Shown here: positions 31,881-43,386 of the stretch, piece after piece
Layout of the letters: the number at the start of each line of letters is the position of its first letter
Numbering within the stretch: position 1 is the stretch's first letter
Source: Juglans regia
Lineage: Eukaryota > Streptophyta > Magnoliopsida > Fagales > Juglandaceae
Assembly (NCBI RefSeq): GCF_001411555.2
Contig: NC_049903.1
Coordinates: forward strand, 20,379,234-20,443,233
Reading direction: 5' to 3'
Length of the DNA: 64,000 nt
Notes under the pieces: model-generated
What the model saw: the letters and a program-made list of their open reading frames with translations, nothing else
Told to the model about the DNA's origin: nothing
Databases searched by the model: none
Made by a program: the position numbers and the translations under genes

Positions 31881-34750
31881 ATGGCACCCAAAAATTCTTC
31901 CTGTCTCTCGTCTCGGGGCTTGCGCTCATCCTGTCCTAAGGGGTATTTTCTTGAAACTCTAGGGGCTTTTACTCGAGATAGCCTTCAGTATTTTGAGGGA
32001 TACCACTGGTTTGCGGTCACAACCCGTCAAATCTGGCTATAGTGAGGAGTTCATTCGAAGTGCCTGAATCCGTTGTATTGGAAGTTCCAGGGGCTCATTG
32101 AGAAGGTCGCATTGTACCCCTCCATGTTTTTAAATGGCCTGCGACTTCTTTTTGGCTGTCCCGTACAAGACGTCTTGGATTACCTGGCATTGGCTCTATC
32201 GTAGCTTCATCCCAATGCATGGAGGATCTTATCATTGTGCTGCGTGGTTTGGCGCATGGTCTTGGGGGTTGAGGATGAAGATTATCTCGACCTGACTGCT
32301 AGGGAGTTCTTCTTCAAGCGCAGTGTATGGCAACCTATGTAGTTTATGTTCCTCTAGCAAGTATCAGGTTGCTCGTTTGGAGCTCCGTTTTTCCCTTGTT
32401 AAGGACTGGTTCAAAAGGTTCTTTTATGTGTTGGGTTGTGGTTGTGAATTCTCTGTTGGTGAGGCAGTCCGAAAAAAGTTCTTCGTTCGAGTTGTTTGGG
32501 GACTTATTTTTTATGACAAGGAGTTTTCCTGAACTTATCCGACCGAGAAAAGACTCATCTGAGGATGGTCTATTCCTGGGATGAGGGGCACCAGGAGGAA
32601 GTTTGGACCAATGCTTTGTTGACTAGAGCCAACATCATGACGCTGACCAATCATGGGTTAGTGGTTGTCATTTTCTATGTTAGTCGTTCACCTCCCGCAG
32701 CCAGAAAAGGCCTTTTGACACTCCCGTGGAGGGGAATGGGAAGAAACGTCACACTGAGGGTGAGGTGGCCTGTGAGTCATCGAGGACCAGTAGCAGCTCT
32801 AAATCCAAACATGAGGTTACCGTTCCATTTTGTAACCCTAGCCATTTTTTGCAAGCTTCATCATCATCATGGTCAATGAATCAAATCGGTGTGGACCATC
32901 CATCCCGAACAGCATTGATGTCATCCTGGAAGAAGCAGAGGTTGGTTTTTCGATAGAAACGAGTCTTGATTGTCCTTTGTTTTGTCTACACTCTGCCTTG
33001 TCACCCTCGTTGATTCCTTCCTTTACCCCACTAATTGAATAGGGGCTACCTGAGGCCCTTAGTTTGGATGAGGAAGAGCTTGAGATAGCCTTGTTCTTGG
33101 CCTTCCTCGAACTCGCTTCGAGGGGTTTTCACAAACCTGATGTGCCTTTCGAGGATGCTGCGGAGGTGCCTGCTTCCCCATCCGATGATGTTGAGGCATA
33201 CAAAGCTGCCTCCAGGGTGACCTTTGACTCGATTGTGGATGTATTCCTTGGTAATGCCAACAAGGGCGTCCACTCTCCTTGCTTTGTTCCTTCTATAGCC
33301 TCCGATGGTGAGACGCTGACTCTTCCCTTTGACCCGAGGGCATTGTCCCAAGATAACCCCTTGGTCGTGGATCTGTGGCAGGATAAGGTCTTCCTACCTC
33401 CTCACCTTTCAACACTTCTCTTGAGCCTAAGGTTGTTACGTCGACGACTTTGAAAGAGCTCGTGACATCCACCCCTTCGGTGGGAAGCGAAGAGACTATG
33501 GGCAAGTAGTTGGCCGATGTTGATTCCGTAGAGACCTCCCTGAGCTCTTTCTCCCCTTTGTCCCTATGCACTCGAGTGGTTGGGAGTCTCGAGGTGGGCC
33601 TCTTGGCATGGTGCTTTAGGGATGCCTGAGCCCTCTGGGTCTCGACCTTCTGGACTTGGTCTGAGGGTTGATAATGCCCGGGTTGAGTTTGTGGGTGCTA
33701 TAGTTGATAAGCTTAGGAAATTCCTAACCAGGTAAGTTTTCCCCTTTGGTCACTCCGATCTCTTTCCTTTACTGTTCCTCCATTCACTAATCCACTTTCT
33801 TTGGACTGTTAAGGAATTGACTCGTTGGTAGCTTGGATTGTCAAGGTACGGACCAAGAGGGATGAGGCGGCAAAGGAGGTCCTCTGGCAGAGGAGTTCTT
33901 CGTGCTGCAACCTTTTGCGGTCTAAGCTCATCGGGAGGTCATCAAAGTATGGACCAAGAGGGATGAGGCAGGGGCTACCTTTGCCTATGCTCACGCCTGT
34001 TCTCGCAGTTGAAAGAAGAAGATCTCTGCTTTTCATAATAATGTGGCATACCTCTAAGGCCAAATTGAGGCCAAATTGTTGGAAGAGGAGATAGCTCGCT
34101 GCCACCTTGAGGCCAAATTGTTGGAAGAGGAGCGAGATATTGGGAGGGATCGGTTAGCTCGCCATGAAGTAGAGCTAGAAGAGACCAGGAAATGGTATTA
34201 AGATTACGTTGTTACAATGGATCAAGCCAAGGAGTCCTACCGAGACCTGAGCCTAAATTATGATCACCTCAGGGAAAAGAAGGACAAGCTGGCCAAACAA
34301 CATGATTCGGGCCATATGATGTACTGGAGGTTGGAGGAGAAGTACGTGAAGCTCATCGAATCTTGGTTGCGCAAATAGGAGGAGGTTAGATCCCGAGACA
34401 GGCAAATTTTGACCCTAGAATCTGAATTGGCCTCTGCTAGGGGGGAAGTGATTTTCTGAGACCTGCAGATAGCTGCATCAAAATTTGACCTGATTCCTTC
34501 TAAGGAAGACATGGTCCAGCTTTCTCCTCAGCTGACGATGGCCAAGGTGGTCCACAATAGGGCTTGGGGCTACGGATATAAGGATGGCTTGGTGAGTTTG
34601 AGGGACTATTTAATGGAGAATCCTCGAACAGACCTGTGTACCCTTAACTTGAAGACCCTCAAGCCTGATCGCCAGTCACTCCAATTCCTTAACTCCCTGG
34701 GCAAAGATCTGATGCTCAACGCCTTCCCAGATCCAACCCCAAATCCTTGA
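31881..34750 (+). pseudogene. Antisense extra ORF of the Tat element (Transposase_28-like), broken
   Basis: Starts MAPKNSSCLSSRGLRSSC and reads through several frames. Recognisable parts are HPNAWRILSLC, WRMVLGVEDEDYLDLTARE and FFFKRSVWQP (about 32210-32330), a charged, probably coiled-coil region (about 33840-34500), and an end with GYKDGLVSLRDYLMENPRTD before the TGA at 34748. These match my memory of the plant 'putative gypsy type transposon' family (Transposase_28), found as the extra ORF of Tat elements. Several in-frame stops and shifts make it non-functional here. Its role in intact elements is not established. Confidence 0.6.
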
Positions 34751-35194
34751 CTTGTACATGCATTTTATTATTTTCTTATGGGGATGTATTAATGCCACAA
34801 ACAATATCATAATGGATGTGATTTTATACTTGTACTTGTTTTGCATTATTCCTATTGATTTCTATGCGTTTGTGCCTTGCTCTGTTTGTCTATACAAGCT
34901 TTGTTGAGTGTGAGTACCTTGGATGGTATCGGACCTTCCTGATTCTACTTGTTTCTTACCTTTTTAGTTTTCTCGTTTTGCTTACTCAGATACGATTTTG
35001 CTAGGAGGCGAGGAGGGACATACCTAAAGAAGTTGTTTTCTCCTTTATTGCTAGGTGAGTGCAGAGCTCAGCTTTGAGAGCTAGGTGGGAGATAGGCTCA
35101 ACTGGTCCCTTTTATACTTTGCCCTTCTTGTTTGTCGTGCATTTATTCATCCCTGAGTGATGGGTAATTTGATTGCTCAGGTGTGGAATTTCTC

Positions 35195-35505
35195 AAGATA
35201 GTCGAGAGATTGTCATTGTGAGTTAAGGGACTCGACTTAGAGGGTGATGGTCGAGTAGTCGAGGGACTATCATCGCCTATATTCTGCCGTGAGTCAATGG
35301 ACTTGACTTAGAGGGCGAGGGTATAGCAGTTATGAGACTGTCATCACCCGTATTTCACTGTGAGTCAAGGGACTCGACTTAGAGGGCGAGGGTCAAGCAA
35401 TAGAGAGATTGTCATCACCCGTAGTTCACCACGAGTCAAGGGACTTGACGTAGAGGCCGAGGGTCAAGCAGTCAAGGGATTATCACTGCCTGTAATCCGA
35501 GGATA
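35195..35505 (-). repeat. Tandem repeat, unit about 71 bases, in the Tat 3' untranslated region
   Basis: The phrase GAGTCAAGGGACTCGACTTA recurs at about 35220, 35291, 35362 and 35433 with changes. It lies between the integrase end and the antisense ORF. Confidence 0.8.
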
Positions 35506-35602
35506 TGTAAGTAGGCGTCCTGCAATGATAAACACATTGTTGAGGAAAACAAACAATCTTATTCATGGTTTTCCTTGTTCATAGGTACATTCATCGATAT
35601 AT

Positions 35603-36610
35603 TTAAGCAAAGTAATTTTTTATGTGCTCGGCATTCCATGGGTGTGTTAGTTCATTGCCTTGTGCGTCCTTGAGGTGATATGACCTTGGTCTGTTGTTGG
35701 CGATGACGACAATTGGTTCTTCCCACTGGGGCCCAAGCTTCCCTTCCTCTCGTGTGATTGTTCCTACTTCCTTTAAAACCAAATTGTCGACTTTGAAGGA
35801 TCTGGACTTAGCCCTTTTATTGAAGTAGTGTTCCACCTCCCTTTTGTTAATCGTCGTTCAGATTTTAGCTTCCTCTCTCTTTTCTTCCAGCAGGTCAAGG
35901 TGTTCTTCCAGCTTCTCGTTATTGGAATTCTGGTCAAAGTGTTGGATTCTGTAGGTGGGAACCCCACTTCCATGGGAACTACCACCTCGCTCCTGTAGAT
36001 TAGGGCAAAAAGGGTTTCTCCCGTTGGTGTCTTGATAGTGGTATGATATGCCCACAAGACTCCTGGGAGTTCCTCCACGCTGCTTCCTTTCTTATATGTC
36101 AAATTCTTCTTCAGGATTTCGAGTAGTGACTTGTTGGTCGTCTTTACTTGCCCGTTGGCTTGCTGGTGACCCGAGGATGAGTATTTGAATTTGATCCCTA
36201 GTTCTGTGCACCATTCGCTGTAGTGGCTTGAGTCAAACTGTCGTCCATTGTCCGACATTATATTCTGGGGAATGCCAAATCGGTATACAATAGCCTTCCA
36301 TAGGAAATTGGTGATGTTATTTACCATGATGGTCGCCAGTGCTTCCGCGTCCACCCATATGGTAAAGTAGTCTATGCTACAACCATGAACCTCACGCCTT
36401 TCTTGCTCAAGGGCAAGGGGCCAACAAGATCAAACCCCCATTGTGCGAACAGTCTATGCAACAAGATTGATGTTAGTTCTTCCGACAGCCACTGCGGTAC
36501 TGGTGTGAACAATTGGCATTTTATTCATTTCCTAACAAACGCTTCTGTGTCTTTGAGGGCGTGTGGCCAGTAGTAACCTGCTCTTGTGACGTTTCCCTTC
36601 AAGGCTCTCT
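35603..36610 (-). pseudogene. Ty3/gypsy integrase fragment (Tat lineage), broken
   Basis: Minus-strand translation gives NVTRAGYYWPHALKD, then WGFDLVGPLPL, then FGIPQNIMSDNGRQFDSS, AYHTTIKTPTGET, and an end with LVLKEVGTITREEGKLGPQW and HPWNAEHIKNYFA. The first two catalytic Asp residues are visible (FDLVG, SDNG), but the catalytic Glu in the GQxE motif is Lys (GQVKTTN). Stops interrupt the zinc-finger part and a frameshift lies near 35840. The upstream pol domains are deleted. Confidence 0.85.
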
Positions 36611-36612
36611 CA

Positions 36613-37122
36613 TAAGGGCTCGGTGGGTGAGTGACACCTTTGACGACCAAGTTAGTTTTATCTCTCTCTCGAGAGAGTTTGTGATGAATACATGAGTTTG
36701 AATTGTACCTGTATTTAAGCTTTTATATCCCCCTGGCCTGGTGGGGCCTTTATTTCCTTTGTTCCTCGGGTGTCTGCCTACTGTTCTGGGTGCCATACCA
36801 TCACATTTAACTTAGCTACTCCCACCTGTCCCTTGGGTCATGTCTTTGTCTGACAGGTGGTGAAGTGTGGCCTTACCCTATTTGTGATAGAATTTCTTGT
36901 CGGGATCTCTTCTCAATGACCTGTATCGGGTCATTTAATGTGGTGTGGCTCCCCGCAAATTATCCAGATAGAGGCGTGCCAGTGTGAACACTGCTTCCTC
37001 TACTTGTGCCGATTTGGGCCCTCTTTTCCTTTACGGTTTGTTGGGCCAGTCATATTCTGACCTTTGGGTCTTCTCGTGGTGGACATGGCCCAACTCAATG
37101 GGGGATGAGTATACCTCCTCCA
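36613..37122 (-). repeat. 5'-side LTR of the Tat-lineage element, fused to integrase
   Basis: Homologous to 30942-31468 but it adjoins integrase coding DNA instead of a primer site. The LTR's inner edge (about 36613) is the deletion breakpoint. Confidence 0.75.
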
Positions 37123-37741
37123 ATGATTATAGACTCTTTGTTTTTGTTTCTTTTATACTAGTGCAAAAAATGTTACCATATTTATAAAAGGGAATGAAAA
37201 AAAATGCTTATATTTTAGTTCTGACCCAAAATGAATTCTTAACTCTTCAATAAGCCTGACATATGTATCATACTTCAAAAAACCTAAAATTTATTGTAAT
37301 CATTTATACAACTTTGATAAACTTCTTGAATCATGACAACAAGGATAAGCATTAGGGGTGTAAAAATTAATTGGGAGACCGTTTCCTTAGTTCCATAACC
37401 AGTCGGCAACGGTCTGGTTCTGGTTCTGGTTCTATGCTTTTTAGGACTGGACCAGATCGGTTCACTATATTATATATTTTAAAATTATATATAATATTTT
37501 TTATATTATATATAATATTTATATATAATATATATAATAATATAAATTATAATTATATATAAGATAGTATTATTATAATTTATAATTTATAATTTTAATC
37601 TTAAACATAAAATTTTATTTGATCGTATACTTTAAACATAAAATATATATATTAATAACATTTTATGGCCTAATAAATTTTTAACATATTCCTTTTGATA
37701 AATACATAATAAATTAGTAATACTAATATACATTAGTATAT

Positions 37742-40727
37742 GGATAATGCTAGAGCCACTGTTGGGGCTCTCGCTGGGATTTAGCATGTGTTTTTGTGTA
37801 AGTCACTTTTTACATAGATTTTTTTAACACTTTTAAATATTTTTAAAAAATAAAATAAATTTACAACGTTATTAAAAAATACTTCCTTAATCACAAAGTA
37901 AAAAAAAAAAAAATCATAAAAAAATATTAGTCTTCCTGTTGGGAGCTCTTGTGTAAGGCCCAGCGATGTGACGCCCGGACCCGTGCGCAAAGGCCCAGCC
38001 TTTTCTTGGAGTGCTTGAAATGGCACCGTTTGGGGTAAGTTCTCCTTCTTCCTCAGCTTCCTCCCGATTCTTTCTCCCTCTCTCTCTCTTTCGGTTTTTC
38101 TTGTTTCCCCACTCCCAGACGTCTCTCTCTCGTCGTTACCCACTTTCCCTTCCCGATTTCATCTCTTCTTTTCATTTAGTCCGTTTCGTGAGTCTGAATT
38201 TCATGCCCTAATCTTTCTCCATTTTCTTTTCCCTCACATTCTATTTTTCTTTCTAATCCGACGCTCTCTCTCTTACTTTGCTTTTCTGCATTTTTGCTTG
38301 AAGTTGCAGGTAGTGCAAATGCGTTTTAATGTTTTTTTTTTCCCCTCATTGTTTTCCCCTTTAGTCACTCACTCACGCTCAATTCTCTCTTGTTCTCTTT
38401 CGTCTGTGAAGTGGATAACCTCAGTGGGTTGACGCCGAGCCCTGTTGAACAAAGGTAAGATCCTCTCTTGGTTTCACAAACACCACACACACATTCTGAT
38501 TTAGTTCTCTCTTTTTCTTGTCCACACACTCACTCACCTGTGATTTTTTCTAGCTAATTCCTGGTGCTACGTTTTTGGGTGGAAAACAAAAATTTGACTT
38601 GTTGCCGAGAGGCCCTCACGTCTGTAAGTTTTCTCTTTTCCCTCTCCCTCTCTAAGAAGAATTAATTGTGATTTGTGGTTTATGCTTCGGAAATAAAAAA
38701 GTAGTGAATCTCGATGGGTGCCGATTAATATTTAGAAGTATTGGTTCCTCTTTTGTGGAGTTGTGAACGGGAAGAGACGTCTATTGTGTAATGTTGTTTT
38801 GGTTAAATTGTTGGTGAGTTGTTTTTGAAGAAGAATTATAAAGGGTGGCTGTTGGGTTTGACGTAGTTGTGTGGGAGGAGTTTTGTAACTGCTCAGGGTT
38901 GTTGATGGCTGTTCTGAGTGTTTATATAGACAATTGAATTGACGTGATTTTCTTGTGGGTTATAAGTTGCGGTTTGAGTTGATATTGACAGTCAAGACTG
39001 TTCTTATGGCTAGTTGCGTGTGATGAGGTGTGTTTGATTTTGATTTGGTGGATGTATCGGTCATTTTTTAAATTGAATTACGGTATTTTGGACTGAAGTG
39101 TGAGCTATTCGGTTTAGTATTTGGTTGTTTGAGTTGGATTATTTTGCTGAAATGAGAGTTGGAATCATGAGTTTTAATTATTTTGGATCGAAGTTGTGTT
39201 AATGGCCTTTTAACACTTGGTGCATATTTTGTTTCTAACAATAGGTGATGAGATCATTAGAGGTCGAATTCAAGGCATAGATAATACGCTACAGGAGTCA
39301 GGTAAGCAGGGTTCTTATTCTAGGTTTTATACAAGTTATTAAGACTGAGGTTGACTTTCTGAAAACTTTGCATATTTTGTGATGAAATGAGAACTTGGGA
39401 AAACAAAACCAACATCGGTCGTTTATTTGCATACTCATGAAATCTGTGTGGAAAAAGAAATATATTTTCTAACATGCATTGTGTAGACATGAGCTAAAGT
39501 TTGTTATGATGTCTCTGAAATCTGAAAAAGAGTGATATTTGAGATTCTGAAAAATTGTGCATTTATTTAGAAAGATGCTCCGACTTTTGTTTTCAGTATG
39601 TAAGAATGACCTGGTTATGTTTTGGTACTATGTTCTGTTTTGATATGACATCTGAAATCCTTTGGCATGGTGTACTGATTTTGTATCTGACCCTGTCTCT
39701 ATTTTGCTCTGTTATGTTCTGCTCTGTTTGGGTTGGTATCAACTTCTCTGTCTTTGAGTGCACCCACTTTGGATACAAAGTGGTTTTATTGTAATATTTC
39801 CTGTGTGCATACTTGGAGCTTCGAGAAGAATAAGAGAAAGATTTTACTTCTGTCTCTGTCAGGTTTGGCCACCAAGATTAGCACAACCCTACCACGGGGG
39901 TGAAATATGGTCTCTGTTATGTGAGATGCTTTGTTTTGATGTGATGATGATACTCAGCTTATGTTATGTCAAAGTACTATGGGTTTTACTTGTCTTAAAA
40001 CCATTGCTTTGTTACTTTTGAAAACATGTTCTGTTCTGCATGATAACTCTGAAAAATATTTTTGTTCTACATGCTGTACTTTGTAAATGCTCATGTTTGC
40101 ACGCTAGCATATGTCCTCTGCTTACAGAGTTGTTGATAACTCACCCCCTTATCTTCATAATATTTTCAGTTGATGTGGAGAGTCCAACTGAGGACCTGGA
40201 TTAGAATGGTGAGTATGCTTAAGCTGAGGAGAGGCTGTTAAAAGAAGGAATTCTGATGTCCTTTGGATTTGGTGTCTTTTAGATTTAATTATATCTTGGG
40301 TTTAGTAAGACTTATGAAATCATTAGTTTGGTTTGTTATGACTACTGGGAGATTGTGGACTCCTTAGTTTATTTTTGTTGCTGTAATGACTTTGTGGAGT
40401 TTTCAAGGTGTTTATTTAGAAGACATGAGATTGAGTTTTGCTAATAAAGTTTTTGGAGATTTATTTTAGTTGTATTGGAGAACATGTTTATAAGTGACAT
40501 GTAGTAATTCTTCAAGCCACCTGGGTTTGGGGCGTTACATCCCGCTGGGTTTATTTTTTTTATTTTACTTCGTGATTAAGAAAATATTTTTTAATGATGT
40601 TGTATTTTTTTTATTTTTTTAAAATATTTAAAAGTGTTATATATAAAAAAGAACAAAAAAAAAAACACATGAAAAAATACATGCTAGAGCCTAGCATGAG
40701 CTCCCATCGGTGGCTTTATCATTATCC
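37742..40727. mobile_element. Mutator-type MITE (middle level of the nest)
   Basis: Inverted repeats of about 200 bases begin GGATAATG at both ends and share TTTTAACACTTTTAAATATT-like and CTTCCTTAATCAC blocks. Perfect 9-base duplication TTAGTATAT at 37733-37741 and 40728-40736. A short relative sits at 42952-43198. Confidence 0.8.
37967..40539 (+). mobile_element. TGTAAC-type long solo-LTR-like element, copy 1 (inner level)
   Basis: Starts TGTGACGCCCGGACCC and ends TTTGGGGCGTTACA (TG...CA, with near-palindromic ends). It shares a core with the element at 48777 read in reverse: AAATGCTCATGTTT, TTGTTGATAACTCACCCC and the CTTAC-AGAG stretch near 40080-40170. No ORF of known family. CT-rich leader-like DNA with GTAAG sites occupies 38030-38460. 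It lies at the centre of the Mutator-type hairpin; no 5-base duplication is evident. Length 2,573 bases. Confidence 0.65.
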
Positions 40728-40990
40728 TTAGTATATTAATTACATTTTTGCTTTAATTAATTAGTATACATTAGCATACTAATATATATTAGTATATTAA
40801 TTATATTTTATACCCTAATACTAATATTATTAAAACCGGACCAAACCGGTCAAATTGGAGATATCGGTATAGGAGGGTAACCGGTGTGTAATCGATTTTC
40901 AAAAATATAAAATCGGTGCATACCGGTTCAATCCTAAATTTTTTATCCAAAATTGAACTGGGCTGAAATGGTTACACCTCTAATAAGCAT

Positions 40991-41974
40991 AATTTCTATA
41001 TTAGAATTATTTATTTTTAATTATATTGATAAAGTACATCAACCACATTATTTAAGTTATAAAATTTAAATTTTAAAATTTATTTTTTAAATTAAATTAT
41101 ACCATATAAATATTTTATTAATTATCCACAAGAAAATTTAATTTTTCTTATACATTTTAGTGTTTGGATACCAAGAATACTTCGAGTATTATCAAAATAC
41201 TAATATTTATTATTTTATTATTATTTATATCTATTATTTATTACTATTTATTATTATTAAATATTTTTTTATTATTTTTTATTATTATTCACAACTCTTC
41301 TCGACACTTCTAACATCCATTCAATGCCTCAGCATTCCATCAGCTCCCAAGAATTACGTCACATTCAAGAAATGGGAGGGCAGCTCCCGTGAATCGTGCA
41401 TCTCCACGTGACAACAAGACCTACCATTTCCCAATCGTAACCCTATATTCGTGCATGTAATAATTCACAATACTTACACGAGTTTTGCTATTCATAATTT
41501 TTATACACTGTACATCATATTTTTAATTATTTTTAATTTTTATTTTTAATTTTATTATTTTTAAATTAATTAAATTATTTTACTCATCATTTATATACCA
41601 CACATTTAATAAGAGAAAAAAAAATTAAACATTAAAAAATTTATATATAGTATATAATGTAAAGATGATGGGTAGAATTTTTCTACTTTCACACATTTTA
41701 ACTCCATACGCTACCAATTTAAGTTGCGTTTAGGTAGTAAACTAATTTTAGATCTTTTGTAAATAGTAGTGAAAAAATAATAATAAAATAGTGAATAATT
41801 CTGAATAGTAATGAAAAGTAGATAAAAAAAATAATAAAAAAATAATAAATAGTAATTAAGTATTTTGAGAATACTTTACAATCCAAAATAACCCTTAATA
41901 TTCCTCAAAAGTCTACAATTTTGAACTACAATGGCCCCAAACCTATCATTAGAATATCAGTTCCGTTGCAAAGC
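40991..41974. other. AT-rich intergenic DNA with TTA-rich MITE-like repeats
   Basis: Two non-coding repeats can be made out, about 41160-41345 (TTTGGATACC followed by TTATTATT tracts) and 41730-41898 (TTGCGTTTAGGTAGTAAACT to TACAATCCAAAATAACCCTT, weak inverted ends). A related TTA-rich copy is at 46150-46410. No gene. Confidence 0.45.
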
Positions 41975-42880
41975 GGTCTGGCTGTTAAGTTGAGAAAAGC
42001 AGCCCTCCATTCACACGGTGACACATAGACAAAAACACAATAAACCCTTTAGACCTCACCACATAGAATCACAAGCAATTCTCTCCACATAATCGAGTTT
42101 CCAACTTTCATATTTCTTTTCTTGTCTTCGTGCACTTCCAGCCCGCCTCCTTGCTGCGCCCCCAAGCCCACCGCCCACCGACCAAGACTCGCCCTCCACC
42201 GTCAACCACCGACCAAGGCTGGAGGCAGGCCACTTTGCAAGACCATGAGCAAGGGAGTTTGCAATCTGAAAACTCGGTTAAGGGGAGCTCGAGCTTCTGA
42301 TGCAAGAGAGATGGGTTGAGCAGAGCGAAGCTTTATATTTTATTCTTCTTCCCCATCTTTGTGAGTCTCCATTGTTGGATTCTCACATTCTTTCTCATTT
42401 TTTCTAATTATTTTCTAGATTTTCGTGATTTCTCATTTGGATTAAAGCTATGATGAGTTGTAATTCAAGTTATTTTTTGTTTTCTCTTGAGGGCTTTTGT
42501 GTTCTTGAGAATTTTTGCTTAGTTTCTGTCCAAAAGTTGTAGAAGATGGAATCGGGTTCCTTCGTTCTAGAGAATCTGCCATGAGCAAGGGTTCCTCTCG
42601 ACCTCAGCCCATCCTCTGGATTGTCTGGGTCACCGACACTGTCTAGGTAGAGCTTCGCCACCGTATGGGTCAAACGCCGTGCGAGATGGCAGTGTTGAGA
42701 TCTCGAGCCCGTCGGGATTCCTAAAAAAGAAGTAGAAAGGGCGGCATACGAATATGAGTGAGGAAGAAGGTGTAATGGATTTAATGATTGGCTACATGAA
42801 GATGTAAAATAAACACAATAAATTACCTACGTGTCATGCTATGAATGGAGAATTGCTATTCTTTACTTAACAACCGGACC
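41975..42880. mobile_element. TIR element with a GC-richer captured-looking interior
   Basis: About 65 bases at each end are inverted repeats: GGTCTGGCTGTTAAGT on the left and GGTCCGGTTGTTAAGT in reverse complement on the right, continuing through CTCCATTCA, TGACAC and CACAATAAA. Flanks GTTGCAAAGC and ATTCCCAAGC agree at seven of ten positions, perhaps an eroded duplication. The interior (42110-42760) is GC-richer, with short frames of no recognised family. Confidence 0.6.
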
Positions 42881-42951
42881 ATTCCCAAGCTTTTCTCTTT
42901 AGAATATACCAAACTTTCCAATTTTTGCGGGTTTCTTTAGCAATTTCAGTT

Positions 42952-43198
42952 GGGTGCGGCTACTCTGCCGCCCCTTCTTGACCGCTGGGCTTACCGCCCA
43001 GCGTAAAGTAGTTTTTTTTTTTTTTCTTTTTACATTTTTTTAATATATTTAAATACATTTAAAAAATAAAAAAAATACATCAATACATTTAAAATCACTT
43101 CCTTAATCACTAAGTAAAAAAAATAATAATAAAAAAATAAAAAAAAAACAAGCGGTCAAATAGAAATGTCAAATAGAGTGGGCAAAGTAGTGTTTTCC
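42952..43198. mobile_element. Mutator-type MITE in the promoter region of the serine hydrolase gene
   Basis: 247-base element with imperfect inverted ends (GGGTGCGGCTACTCTGCC against GGAAAACACTACTTTGCC) and a perfect 9-base duplication ATTTCAGTT at 42943-42951 and 43199-43207. The interior shares CTTCCTTAATCAC and AAGTAAAAAA with the element at 37742. It ends about 190 bases before the start codon at 43387. Confidence 0.8.
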
Positions 43199-43386
43199 AT
43201 TTCAGTTCCACTCTGGACATGACGCACAATTTGGGTGCACGTGCACCACCAAACAAACCGGCAAGGGGGTAGTTGGGGCCTTAAATTTGGTGGTAGTTAG
43301 AAATTATAAGCTAATTCCTTCCCTTACAAAAGCATGGGACAATCTCTCCTCCCCTCTTCAGGCTATTATTCATTGTTGCTCGAAAA

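Larger units (their letters stand above)
30942..37122 (-). mobile_element. Deleted Tat-lineage Ty3/gypsy element, minus orientation
   Basis: Two similar LTRs of about 510-530 bases (30942-31468 and 36613-37122) flank a 5.1-kb interior. Reading on the minus strand, integrase coding sequence directly abuts the right LTR, so the primer site, gag, protease, RT and RNase H are missing. After the integrase comes a 71-base tandem repeat region, then a 2.9-kb reading region of opposite strand, then a G-rich tract (TTTGTGGGGTAAC on the minus strand) and the 3' LTR. An antisense extra ORF near the 3' end together with 3'-UTR tandem repeats is characteristic of the Tat lineage. No target duplication was seen. 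Confidence 0.8.
37353..40982. mobile_element. hAT-type non-autonomous element (outer level of a three-level nest)
   Basis: Ends TAGGGGTGTAAAAATTAA and, in reverse complement, TAGAGGTGTAACCATTTC. Perfect 8-base duplication ATAAGCAT at 37345-37352 and 40983-40990. Eight-base duplications and a TAGGGGTGTA-type terminus fit hAT. Without the inner insertions it would be about 640 bases: CCGGTT-rich shoulders and an AT-rich core. It has no transposase. Confidence 0.85.

Noticed and set aside
37742..40727. Reading the 200-base inverted repeats as a Pack-MULE that captured host genes
   Set aside because: The interior is a separate LTR-like element with its own ends and relatives at 48777 and 60903, so it is nested insertion rather than gene capture.
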